From: an uncultured Allomuricauda sp. | GTDB taxonomy: Bacteria > Bacteroidota > Bacteroidia > Flavobacteriales > Flavobacteriaceae | Assembly (NCBI RefSeq): GCF_937884665.1 | Contig: NZ_CAKZYF010000190.1 | Span: 1 to 64,000 of the forward strand | Length of the DNA stretch: 64,000 nt | Reading direction: 5' to 3' | Shown: positions 54,709-63,088 of the stretch, piece after piece | Layout: each line of letters opens with the position of its first letter | Position numbering within the stretch: position 1 is the stretch's first letter | Position numbers and translations under genes: made by a program | Notes under the pieces: model-generated | Database searches by the model: none | Told to the model about the DNA's origin: nothing | Seen by the model: only the letters and a program-made list of their open reading frames with translations

Positions 54709-55305
54709 ATGCAATTATTTAGCGAAAAACGGTACCTAGAGTTGCCAGATAGCGATATTTGGTACTACCCCGGTTTTTTAGCCAAGCAAGAAGCTGACCG
54801 GTATTTCCATTTACTCAAGAATAAAACACCCTGGCGCCAAGATAATATCAAACTATTTGGAAAGGTATATGCCCAACCTAGATTGACCGCTTTGTATGCC
54901 AATAATGACAAGAGTTATTCGTATTCCAACATTACAATGTACCCCCAGCGGTTCAATGAGGAGTTACTCTCGCTTAAAAAACGCATCGACACTGAGGCAA
55001 ATATCGAGTTTACCACCTGTTTGCTCAATCTGTACAGAGATGGAAAAGACAGCAATGGATGGCATTCAGATGATGAAAAGGAACTAGGTCAAAACCCGGT
55101 TATCGCTTCGGTTACCTTAGGCACCGAACGTTTTTTCCATTTGCGGCATAAGTCCAACAAAGCCCTAAAGCACAAAATTTTACTCGAACACGGCAGTTTG
55201 CTATTGATGAAGGGACAGACCCAACATTTTTGGCAACACCAAATTGCCAAGACTTCTAAAAAAATTGGTGAACGAATAAATTTGACCTTTCGGGTAATTC
55301 AGTAA
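54709..55305 (+). CDS. AlkB-family 2-oxoglutarate-dependent dioxygenase
   Basis: A 198-aa Fe(II)/2OG oxygenase. The metal ligands are in GWHSDDEKELG (HxD) and in FWQHQIAKT (His); the 2OG-binding Arg is in RINLTFRVI. It would repair alkylated bases by oxidative demethylation, like E. coli AlkB or human ALKBH2/3. It is 2 nt after an AraC regulator and 18 nt before the TIGR03643 gene. Confidence 0.9.
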   Translation: MQLFSEKRYLELPDSDIWYYPGFLAKQEADRYFHLLKNKTPWRQDNIKLFGKVYAQPRLTALYANNDKSYSYSNITMYPQRFNEELLSLKKRIDTEANIEFTTCLLNLYRDGKDSNGWHSDDEKELGQNPVIASVTLGTERFFHLRHKSNKALKHKILLEHGSLLLMKGQTQHFWQHQIAKTSKKIGERINLTFRVIQ

Positions 55306-55323
55306 AGTTTACCTTTGCAAAGC

Positions 55324-55602
55324 ATGAAAAAGAATTTTACCGAACGCGAAATTGATCGTATTATAGAAATGGCTTGGGAAGATCGCACTCCTTTTGAAGC
55401 CATAACGTACCAATTCGGAATTTCAGAGCAAGAGACCATAGAACTTATGCGCCGTGAAATGAAACGAAGCAGTTTTAAAATGTGGAGAAAACGCGTTCAG
55501 GGAAGGAGCACCAAACATGCAAAACTCCGGACTACTAATATTGACCGATTTAAATGTTCCAGACAACGGCAAATTACGGGAAACAAAATCGCGAAAAGAT
55601 AG
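55324..55602 (+). CDS. TIGR03643/DUF2805 family small protein
   Basis: A 92-aa protein beginning MKKNFTEREIDRIIEMAWEDRTPFEAI, with FGISEQETIELMRREMKRSSFKMWRKRVQGR. This is the TIGR03643 pattern, a helix-turn-helix-like family of unknown function. ATG 55324 is preferred to TTG 55315. Probably in the same transcript as the AlkB-like gene. Confidence 0.87.
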   Translation: MKKNFTEREIDRIIEMAWEDRTPFEAITYQFGISEQETIELMRREMKRSSFKMWRKRVQGRSTKHAKLRTTNIDRFKCSRQRQITGNKIAKR

Positions 55603-55605
55603 ACT

Positions 55606-56373
55606 TTATCTAAAAAGTTCATTGAGCACCTTGGCCATACGCAGACCGCCTCGCTTCTATTGCTGAAAAAGGAGGGTGTTGTTATCGTAGGCGTATTTAT
55701 ATCCCAACTTATCACCAGAACTGGCAGAATTATAAACGGTCACCGCGAGCTCGTGGGTTTCATGTATCCAATCGTAAATGGTACCCATCTGGATTTGCTT
55801 TCGCTCTTTTCGAGACACACGGTTCAGCTCATCAGCTAATTCAGTATAGGTCATCCCGTAAGAAACAATCAAATTTTTGTCCCACAATCGATGGAGATTG
55901 GTTGCTTCCCCAAACCATTGCAATCGTATATCATTCCCGCCACGATCCTCTCCCCTGCTTGCGTGCATGGGTTGGTGCATATCACCTATCAAGTGAACCA
56001 ACATTTTTAAATAGAAAATACGGTCCTCTCTCGGACTGTTTTTATCTTTAACAATACGTATACACGTTTCCATACCCACCATTAAATCGCCATACGGACT
56101 TTTCTCCGAATCCTCATAACGCATTCCCAAAGGATAATTCACATAATGCCAAGGGGAAAACCTGGCATTTTTCCTATCTGCTTTTATTTCATCTGCAAAG
56201 GTTGTGGCAAAGGCCAAGCTATGTCCCCCCAATAAATCCTTTAAGGCCCTCTTGGTTTTGGCTGTCAAATGGTGCTCAGCAATTTTTCCTGTTATTCGAT
56301 GTCCTGTTTTGCCCCAGTAATTTCCGAAACCAAATAAAGGCATCAGACTTAGTAGAAGAATAAAATGTTTCAT
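55606..56373 (-). pseudogene. S1/P1-type nuclease gene with one in-frame TAG before its conserved end
   Basis: A secreted zinc nuclease. The signal peptide ends near GFGN, and the metal ligands are in the mature start WGKTGHRITG, LVHLIGDMHQPMHAS, NDIRLQ and NLHRLWD. The open frame stops at TAG 55659-55657 after LLFQQ (238 aa). The same frame continues with KRGGLRMAKVLNELFR and a TAA at 55608-55606. That stretch matches the usual C-terminal helix (GG(I/L)RLA..LN) of the family. The catalytic residues are all upstream, so a shortened enzyme might still fold. Promoter region upstream not resolved. Confidence 0.8.
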
Positions 56374-56504
56374 GATTGATGTAGTTGATGTTCAAAAGTA
56401 AAAACTAGTGGCGATACCCCTGCCATAAACTAGAGAGGATTTCCAGGATATATTAAAATCAAGAGTTCAAAAACATTTGGGATTTTTTTAACTAAGCTTC
56501 CCCT

Positions 56505-56512
56505 TAAATTTG
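56505..56512 (+). promoter_or_regulatory. Promoter -7 box of the DUF5916 gene
   Basis: TAAATTTG matches TAnnTTTG exactly, 22 nt before the ATG at 56535. The leader would be very short. Confidence 0.55.
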
Positions 56513-56534
56513 CCCGACTAATTCAAACTAACAC

Positions 56535-58733
56535 ATGTCAAATATCCGTTTGATATTTCTTACGGGAGTTCTACCCGTTTTCCTATTTGCTCAAAATCCC
56601 TCCAAAACCTTTGTTGTAAAGTATATTGACCAAGCTATTAAAATCGATGCGATCTTGGATGAACCAATATGGGAAACGGCCGAGAGCGCCCATGATTTTC
56701 AGCAATATTTCCCCTCAGATTCCATTTTGGCGGAGCAGCAAACGGATATAAAAATGCTTTACAGTGCGACCACCCTGTATATTGGCATAAAAGTAAATAC
56801 AGAGGGAAGCGATTATGTGATTCCATCCCTTCAGCGTGATTTTCGCGCCGGGGGAAATGATAACATCAGTCTCCTTTTCGACACCTTTAATGATGGTACC
56901 AACGCTTTTTTGTTCGGAATGAATCCATACGGGGTCCGTAGGGAAGCGCTTATCTCCAATGGAGGTACTTCTTTGAGCGGTTTCACTACCTCATGGGACG
57001 TAAAATGGCGAGGCGAATCTAAAATCTATGACGGTTATTACGTTTGTGAAATGGCCATTCCCCTTACTTCGTTTAAATTCAAGCAGGGAGAGACCAAATG
57101 GCGATTCAATAGTTATCGCTTCGATATGCAGACCAATGAGACCAGTACCTGGGCCGAAATACCACAAAATCAGTTCGTCTTCAATCTGGCTTTTATGGGC
57201 GATATGGTATTTGAAAAGCCCTTGGGGAAATCAAGAACCCCACTTGCCCTGATTCCCTATATTAATGGAATTTCATTGAAGGATTTTGAAAATGATGAAA
57301 GTACCAACGAATTTAATTTTGGGGGCGATGCAAAAGTGGCCATAGGAAACGGGATGAATCTTGATATTACCGTGAATCCTGACTTTTCCAATGTAGAAGT
57401 GGACAATTTTTTCACAAACCTAACCCGCTTTGAAGTAAATCTTCCAGAACGAAGACAGTTTTTTATCGATAATGTGGACCTTTTCGGGACATTTGGAAAC
57501 GAGCGCGATTCCAACCCTTTCTTTTCACGAAGAATAGGCATTGCAGAGGATATTAACGACGAAACCATTGAAAACGGTATCATCGGGGGTATTCGGCTGA
57601 GCGGTAAACTCAATGAAGATTGGCGGCTTGGACTTTTGAACATACAAACGGAAGAAGATATACCCAACGAAATACCCAGCAATAACAATACGGTCTTCGC
57701 CCTTCAAAAAAAGATTTTTTCCCGCTCTAATCTGAGTTTCATTTTCGTGAACAGACAGACCTTTAATGATTATGATTTTTTGGATGAGAATGATCGCTAT
57801 AATCGTGTTGTGGGACTCGATTATAACCTTGCGTCATCAGACAATACTTGGGTGGGTAAATTTTTCTTCCACAAGTCATTTGCCCGGGACATAGGGGACG
57901 ATGATAGCGCCGGAGGCGTTGATTTGCAATACAATTCAAGACATGTGAATTTTGGACTTCGCGGAAATTTTGTTGGGGAAGACTACCGTGCAGACCTTGG
58001 TTTTGTGAGAAGACAGGATATTGTGGCCGCTAGACCTTTTTTCGAATATAATTTTTGGCCCAAAAAAGGAAAAATCAATTCGCACGGTTTTCGGGTTGGT
58101 CCAAATGCGATTTGGAGACCCAATCTAGACTTTCAAAACACGGATTACAATATTTTTTTACGATGGGAAGCGCAATTCAAGACCCAAGAGGAAATAGCGG
58201 CAAGGGTTTTCAATAGGTTCACTTTTTTAACAGACCCCTTTGACCCGACAGGAACTGACGGCGCTGTTGAACTGCCCGCAGACCAAGGATATTATTACAC
58301 CAGCTATGAAGTAGAATTTCAAAGTGATAGGCGTAAAGTGTTCTCCTATGCCCTACAACCTGGGTATGGAGATTTTTTCAATGGAAATCGCTTTTCTTTC
58401 GAGGGCAATATGAGTTTGCGTTTGCAACCCAAGGTATTTCTTTCCTTGGACTTGGTCTATGACAATATTACGCTTCCTGACCCTTTTCCGAGCGCTGACA
58501 TTTGGTTGGTCAGTCCACGGGTCAATATTACCTTCAGTAAGTCTATATTTTGGTCCAACCTCATACAGTATAGTAATCAAAGGGACAACCTCGGCTTTAA
58601 TTCTAGATTACAGTGGCGCTTCGCCCCCTTGTCCGACCTATTTGTGGTGTACAATGACAATTATTTTGTAAATAACTTTATGCCCCGTAGCAGGTCTATC
58701 AACCTTAAGCTCACTTATTGGTTGAATATCTAA
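56535..58733 (+). CDS. DUF5916 outer-membrane-type protein with CBM9-like N-terminus
   Basis: A 732-aa secreted protein. A signal peptide (to about residue 20) is followed by a CBM9-like beta-sandwich (about 30-230; DAILDEPIWETAESAHDF, DNISLLFDTFNDGTNAFLFGMNPYGVR), then the DUF5916 barrel-like region with NLTRFEVNLPERRQFFIDN and long amphipathic strands to a C-terminal aromatic end. Function unknown; such proteins sit near peptide or sugar metabolism in this group. Confidence 0.87.
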   Translation: MSNIRLIFLTGVLPVFLFAQNPSKTFVVKYIDQAIKIDAILDEPIWETAESAHDFQQYFPSDSILAEQQTDIKMLYSATTLYIGIKVNTEGSDYVIPSLQRDFRAGGNDNISLLFDTFNDGTNAFLFGMNPYGVRREALISNGGTSLSGFTTSWDVKWRGESKIYDGYYVCEMAIPLTSFKFKQGETKWRFNSYRFDMQTNETSTWAEIPQNQFVFNLAFMGDMVFEKPLGKSRTPLALIPYINGISLKDFENDESTNEFNFGGDAKVAIGNGMNLDITVNPDFSNVEVDNFFTNLTRFEVNLPERRQFFIDNVDLFGTFGNERDSNPFFSRRIGIAEDINDETIENGIIGGIRLSGKLNEDWRLGLLNIQTEEDIPNEIPSNNNTVFALQKKIFSRSNLSFIFVNRQTFNDYDFLDENDRYNRVVGLDYNLASSDNTWVGKFFFHKSFARDIGDDDSAGGVDLQYNSRHVNFGLRGNFVGEDYRADLGFVRRQDIVAARPFFEYNFWPKKGKINSHGFRVGPNAIWRPNLDFQNTDYNIFLRWEAQFKTQEEIAARVFNRFTFLTDPFDPTGTDGAVELPADQGYYYTSYEVEFQSDRRKVFSYALQPGYGDFFNGNRFSFEGNMSLRLQPKVFLSLDLVYDNITLPDPFPSADIWLVSPRVNITFSKSIFWSNLIQYSNQRDNLGFNSRLQWRFAPLSDLFVVYNDNYFVNNFMPRSRSINLKLTYWLNI

Positions 58734-58762
58734 GCCTGAATATTATACGCCTCAGTTTTTTC

Positions 58763-58770
58763 TATATTTG
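58763..58770 (+). promoter_or_regulatory. Promoter -7 box of the DUF819 gene
   Basis: TATATTTG is an exact TAnnTTTG match, 21 nt before the ATG at 58792. A TTG that could be read as a start (58768) lies inside the box, which argues for the ATG. Confidence 0.55.
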
Positions 58771-58791
58771 GTCGCAAGACTTGAAAGTACC

Positions 58792-60054
58792 ATGGACCAA
58801 CTACCTTTTACCGAAGACACAGTAATATTTGGACTTCTCTGTTTAAGCCTGGGATTTGTTTTTTACACTTCCTCCATTAAAACGGTTTTTTGGAAAAGAT
58901 TTTATTCTATTGTACCCACAGTACTTATGTGCTATTTACTGCCCGCCATTATGGCCAGTACAGGTTTAATAAATGAAGAAGCCTCAAACACCTACTATAT
59001 TGCCAGTAGATATCTTTTGCCCGCTGCACTCATTTTGATGACCCTGAGTATTGATCTCAAGGCCATTTTTAACTTAGGTCCAAAAGCACTGATCATGTTT
59101 TTGACAGGAACGGTCGGAATTATCATTGGGGGACCGCTGGCCATTTTAATTGTTTCCATTTTCTCTCCTGAAACGGTTGGAGGAGCTGGTTTTGATGCGG
59201 TTTGGCGCGGCCTTGCCACAATTGCGGGAAGTTGGATCGGGGGAGGCGCCAACCAAGCGGCAATGCTTGAGGTCTTTCAATTCAACCAGGAAAAATATGG
59301 TGGAATGGTACTCATCGATATTGTTATGGCCAATGTATGGATGGCCATAATCCTTTTTGGGATAGGAAGGTCCAATAAAATCGATGCTTGGCTTAAAGCC
59401 GATAATTCATCTATAGAAGAGTTAAAGGAAAAAGTTACCGCCCACACCAAAAAAATTGCTAGGGTCACTAGCTTGCCCGACTTTATTATGCTTCTTTTTT
59501 ATGCCTTTGCCGGAGCCGGTATCGCACATTTTGTCGGTCATTACATTTCCGAATTTCTGGAAGCAAATTTCGAGGTTATCCGAAATAAGGAAAAGATGCT
59601 TTCTTCACTCGGGTCCAAATTTTTATGGATGGTGGTGGTAGCAACTTTCATCGGTATTGCACTTTCCTTTACCAAGGCCAAAAACTATGAGGGGGCGGGA
59701 GCCAGCAAAATCGGAGGTGTTTTTATTTATATTTTGGTGGCGACCATAGGAATGAAAATGGATTTGGGCAGGGTTCTGGAAAATCCAGGTCTTATCCTTA
59801 TTGGACTTATTTGGATAAGCATCCATGCGCTACTATTGATCTTGGTGGCCAAATTGATACGTGCACCCTATTTTTTCCTGGCCGTTGGCAGCCAAGCCAA
59901 TGTTGGAGGCGCTGCATCTGCTCCTGTAGTAGCCGCGGAGTTTCATCCTTCCCTGACTTCCGTGGGAATTCTGTTGGCCGTTTTTGGCTATGTGGTCGGA
60001 ACTGCTGGGGCATATATTTGTGCTTTGCTCATGGAGGTGGCTTCCCAGATGTAA
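58792..60054 (+). CDS. DUF819 family membrane protein
   Basis: A 420-aa integral membrane protein with about 12 hydrophobic helices; marks include ASRYLLPAALILMTLSIDLKAIF, GSWIGGGANQAAMLEVF and VGSQANVGGAASAPVVAAEF. DUF819 (YjcL-like) proteins resemble carboxylate or ion transporters, no substrate is known. The start is set by the promoter overlap with the alternative TTG. Confidence 0.87.
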   Translation: MDQLPFTEDTVIFGLLCLSLGFVFYTSSIKTVFWKRFYSIVPTVLMCYLLPAIMASTGLINEEASNTYYIASRYLLPAALILMTLSIDLKAIFNLGPKALIMFLTGTVGIIIGGPLAILIVSIFSPETVGGAGFDAVWRGLATIAGSWIGGGANQAAMLEVFQFNQEKYGGMVLIDIVMANVWMAIILFGIGRSNKIDAWLKADNSSIEELKEKVTAHTKKIARVTSLPDFIMLLFYAFAGAGIAHFVGHYISEFLEANFEVIRNKEKMLSSLGSKFLWMVVVATFIGIALSFTKAKNYEGAGASKIGGVFIYILVATIGMKMDLGRVLENPGLILIGLIWISIHALLLILVAKLIRAPYFFLAVGSQANVGGAASAPVVAAEFHPSLTSVGILLAVFGYVVGTAGAYICALLMEVASQM

Positions 60055-60117
60055 ACTTCTGTAGAATTTCCAAAAATTCAGGAATATTATGCATATTTGC
60101 CCCGCAAAATGGAGTTT

Positions 60118-60810
60118 ATGAAACAAATCTTGTCAATTTTCCTTCTGGGGATGCTCGTGTTTTCATGTGGTGAGGACCATCAATTCAATATGACCGTTTC
60201 CGGTAATATTGATGGTCTTAAAAAGGGAATGCTCTATTTTCAGCAGTTCAAGGATTCCTCTTTGGTAAATCTGGATTCTTTGGAAATTAAAGGGGATGGG
60301 GGCTTTACGTTCTATCATAATTTGGACAGTCCTGAAGTGCTCTATCTCTATCTTAAAAAAGAGGATAACAATGATATCAACGACCGAATCACCTTTTTTG
60401 GAGAACCAGGAGAAATCCGTATCAACACCTCATGGAAAACTTTTGATGTAAATCCAAAGATCAGCGGTTCTAAAAGTCATGAAAAATTGGAAGAGTTCAA
60501 CGAGATGATTTCACAGTTCAACATACGCGAACTGGAACTTTCCCAAAAAATGGTTTCTCCCGAAATTCAAGAGGACTCTTTGGCAATGGACTCCATACAA
60601 CAGCTGGTACAACGAAATGTAATACGTCGGTATCGCTATGCGATAAATTTTGGATTCAACAATCCAGACTCTTATGCAACACCCTACTTAATGTTAACAG
60701 AAGCCAGTGAAGCAAATCCGAGATATCTCGATTCTATTTATAACCAGTTGTCCCCCGAAATAGTGGCTTCAAAATATGGAAAGGAATTCAAGGAATTCTT
60801 GGGGCAATAA
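60118..60810 (+). CDS. DUF4369-like lipoprotein
   Basis: A 230-aa lipoprotein (MKQILSIFLLGMLVFSCGED, lipobox Cys17). The N-terminal half has the DUF4369 pattern seen before thiol-disulfide oxidoreductases (VSGNIDGLKKGMLYFQQF, DSLEIKGDGGFTF, FFGEPGEIRINTSW), but the thioredoxin domain is missing and a helical tail follows. ATG 60109 is also possible. It converges with the 90-aa gene, 4 nt between them. Confidence 0.8.
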   Translation: MKQILSIFLLGMLVFSCGEDHQFNMTVSGNIDGLKKGMLYFQQFKDSSLVNLDSLEIKGDGGFTFYHNLDSPEVLYLYLKKEDNNDINDRITFFGEPGEIRINTSWKTFDVNPKISGSKSHEKLEEFNEMISQFNIRELELSQKMVSPEIQEDSLAMDSIQQLVQRNVIRRYRYAINFGFNNPDSYATPYLMLTEASEANPRYLDSIYNQLSPEIVASKYGKEFKEFLGQ

Positions 60811-60814
60811 GGGT

Positions 60815-61087
60815 TTAATCCGCCAGTTTATTAAGTTCTTCGACCAATTCCGTCGCCTTTTGTTCTAGCTGGGCACGAATGTCCTTGAAATGAATTTTTT
60901 TATCGTCAACTTCTTTTTGATGGATTTTTGACATGATATCATCAAAGACCATAATCGCTTTATCGATGATAACACTACCTTCGTTCGAATTTTTATTGTT
61001 TGAACCCGATTCCCAGATATAAACGGCATCTATTATATCGCCCAACACAAAATTGAAATCTTTCTTTAAATCGCGAATACTGGCCAT
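60815..61087 (-). CDS. Small helical cytoplasmic protein
   Basis: A 90-aa charged, all-helical protein (MASIRDLKKDFNFVLGDIID to AQLEQKATELVEELNKLAD). The family has no known function that I recognise. It is last in the co-directional group idi, PTPS-type gene, manA, with a 24-nt gap. Confidence 0.75.
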   Translation of the reverse strand: MASIRDLKKDFNFVLGDIIDAVYIWESGSNNKNSNEGSVIIDKAIMVFDDIMSKIHQKEVDDKKIHFKDIRAQLEQKATELVEELNKLAD

Positions 61088-61111
61088 AACACCATTTTTT
61101 CAAATGTACTA

Positions 61112-62077
61112 TTAAATGCTAACTTCTAAAAGTTTGACATTTTCTGTCCCTATATCTACGAATTTACTCGCCGCAGGGATTAGAAGAGTTTCCCCTTTCT
61201 CTAGAGAAGCACTCCCTTGATCATTGGTTACAAGCGCCCTTCCCCCAACACACATATATATTGTGAAGGAATCCCGTTCTGTCAAAAATATTTTCTGGTT
61301 ACGGTCCAATTGGATAAAATTCGTTTTAAAATAGGGGCAATCCACCATACTATTGGATTGGTTTAGTGCATTGGCATACGCTACCTTAAAGTCATCCTTT
61401 TTCTCATAATCCATGGCATCCAGCGCCAGTTCCGTATGAAGTTCCCTTAAATTGCCATCTTTATCTTTTCTATTAAAATCGAACACGCGGTAGGTTACGT
61501 CTGAAGTTTGTTGGATTTCGGCCAATAAAACTCCGGCACCAATAGCATGAATCTTACCAGTATTGATAAAAAAAGTATCTCCCTCGCCAACTTCTTCATA
61601 ATGCAATAAATCTAACAAGGTGCCTTCTTCAAGATTACGTACGTATTCATCTTTTTGTACCGTTTTGTTAAACCCTACGATGAGTTTAGCCCCAGGGTCA
61701 GCATCCATGATATACCACATCTCCGTCTTTCCGAAGGAATTGTGGCGCTCTTTCGCTAAACCATCATTGGGGTGCAACTGAATGGACAAATCTTTTTTGG
61801 CATCAATAAACTTTATCAAAATGGGGAATTCCGAACCAAATCTTTCAACAACGCTTGAACCGAGCAGATTTTTACCATGATCTCGAATGAGCTCATTCAA
61901 AGAAGTTCCTTTAAGCGACCCGTTGGCCACTTTCGAAATTGCCCCATCCACTCCGGAAAGCTCCCAGCTTTCGCCGGTAATTTTGCTTGTTATCGGTTTC
62001 CCCAAAACATCCTTTAACTTGGTACCTCCCCACAGTCTTTCTTTAAGGATGGGTGTAAACTTTAGCGGGTACAACAT
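61112..62077 (-). CDS. manA: Class I mannose-6-phosphate isomerase
   Basis: A 321-aa cupin-type enzyme that interconverts mannose-6-phosphate and fructose-6-phosphate. Zinc ligands are in LSIQLHPND and KTEMWYIMD and the His in GKIHAIGAG. The start LKFTPILKERLWGGTKLKD is typical of the short form of Firmicutes and Bacteroidota. It follows the PTPS-type gene after 1 nt. Confidence 0.93.
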   Translation of the reverse strand: MLYPLKFTPILKERLWGGTKLKDVLGKPITSKITGESWELSGVDGAISKVANGSLKGTSLNELIRDHGKNLLGSSVVERFGSEFPILIKFIDAKKDLSIQLHPNDGLAKERHNSFGKTEMWYIMDADPGAKLIVGFNKTVQKDEYVRNLEEGTLLDLLHYEEVGEGDTFFINTGKIHAIGAGVLLAEIQQTSDVTYRVFDFNRKDKDGNLRELHTELALDAMDYEKKDDFKVAYANALNQSNSMVDCPYFKTNFIQLDRNQKIFLTERDSFTIYMCVGGRALVTNDQGSASLEKGETLLIPAASKFVDIGTENVKLLEVSI

Positions 62078-62078
62078 C

Positions 62079-62486
62079 TTATCCGGTATAGGTTACAAAG
62101 TTTCGGGGCGTTTCATAGAGGACGACCTCCAACTTTTTACTTTCATCAATCTGGGACCTCAATTTGTTCCAAATAACCACAGCAATGTTCTCAGCGGTCG
62201 GATTAAGGCCCTTAAAATCTGCTACGTCTTCATTCAGGTTTTTATGATCAAATGCGTCTTCCACATGAGCTTTTATCAAATCTTTGAGCACCTTCATGTC
62301 CATGACATACCCCGTTTCAGGATCAATTTCCCCTTCCACACTTACAATTAAATCATAGTTGTGCCCATGATATCTTGGATTATTGCATTTCCCAAAAACA
62401 GCTTCGTTTTTCTCAAAGCTCCAATCTGGGCGATATAACCTGTGGGCCGCATTAAAGTGCGCTTTTCTACTGACCTTTACTTTCAT
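62079..62486 (-). CDS. 6-pyruvoyl-tetrahydropterin synthase family (QueD-like)
   Basis: A 135-aa enzyme. Zinc ligands are the His in KAHFNAAHRL and the two in RYHGHNY; the catalytic Cys is in FGKCNNP, and DHKNLNE and NPTAENIAVVIW complete the site. It would act in queuosine (6-carboxy-tetrahydropterin synthase) or biopterin-type synthesis. Its ATG overlaps the idi stop by 4 nt. Confidence 0.9.
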   Translation of the reverse strand: MKVKVSRKAHFNAAHRLYRPDWSFEKNEAVFGKCNNPRYHGHNYDLIVSVEGEIDPETGYVMDMKVLKDLIKAHVEDAFDHKNLNEDVADFKGLNPTAENIAVVIWNKLRSQIDESKKLEVVLYETPRNFVTYTG

Positions 62487-63016
62487 GATTGTTCTTGATT
62501 TTCAATAAGATAATCGTAAAACCGTTCAAAAATAATTTTGAACCATGCCGTGTAATTATCTGGATTTTTAAGGATATCTGAATGGATTTGGGTAGGATGC
62601 ATCCACTTCCAATCTGCTACTTCTTCTTTATTTATTTTTGGGAGTCCGTTATAACGGCCTATCAGTACATGATCAAGTTCGTGTTCCGTAAGGCCATTGT
62701 CAAAAGGAGCCTTATAAATAAATGAAAACAACTCCTTGAGTTCCACAGAGAAACCCATTTCTTCCCGTAAACGACGTTTTCCTGCTTCAATATTGCCCTC
62801 TCCGTCGCGTTGATGGCTACAACATGTGTTGGTCCACAATAGTGGGGAATGGTATTTATCCGCCGCACGTTGCTGAAGCATTATTTCTCCAGAGTCATTT
62901 AGTACAAATACGGAAAACGCGCGGTGTAAAAGCGCCTTTTCGTGGGCTTCCATTTTGGGCATCAGTCCAATGGGTTGGTCATCCTCATTGACCAATATCA
63001 CATTTTCTTCTTTCAT
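62483..63016 (-). CDS. idi: Isopentenyl-diphosphate delta-isomerase type I
   Basis: A 177-aa Nudix-fold isomerase that interconverts IPP and DMAPP. The catalytic Cys is in WTNTCCSHQR, metal ligands in RRLREEMGF and the Glu in TEHELDH. It supplies precursors for the carotenoid genes at 1-6 kb. It overlaps the PTPS-type gene by 4 nt, so both are translated together. Confidence 0.94.
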   Translation of the reverse strand: MKEENVILVNEDDQPIGLMPKMEAHEKALLHRAFSVFVLNDSGEIMLQQRAADKYHSPLLWTNTCCSHQRDGEGNIEAGKRRLREEMGFSVELKELFSFIYKAPFDNGLTEHELDHVLIGRYNGLPKINKEEVADWKWMHPTQIHSDILKNPDNYTAWFKIIFERFYDYLIENQEQS

Positions 63017-63088
63017 TGGGTAAAAATAGGGCGTTTGGCGGAAATTGTTCCCACCAAGTTTTCTAAAATGTTCTTAAGGCGATGTTTG

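Noticed and set aside
15200-55660. A changed genetic code in which TAG is read as an amino acid
   Set aside because: Many intact genes in the window end in TAG (for example at 1200 and 2665), so TAG works as a normal stop.
58768-58791. TTG start for the DUF819 protein
   Set aside because: It lies inside an exact -7 promoter box; ATG 58792 lies downstream of the expected transcript start.
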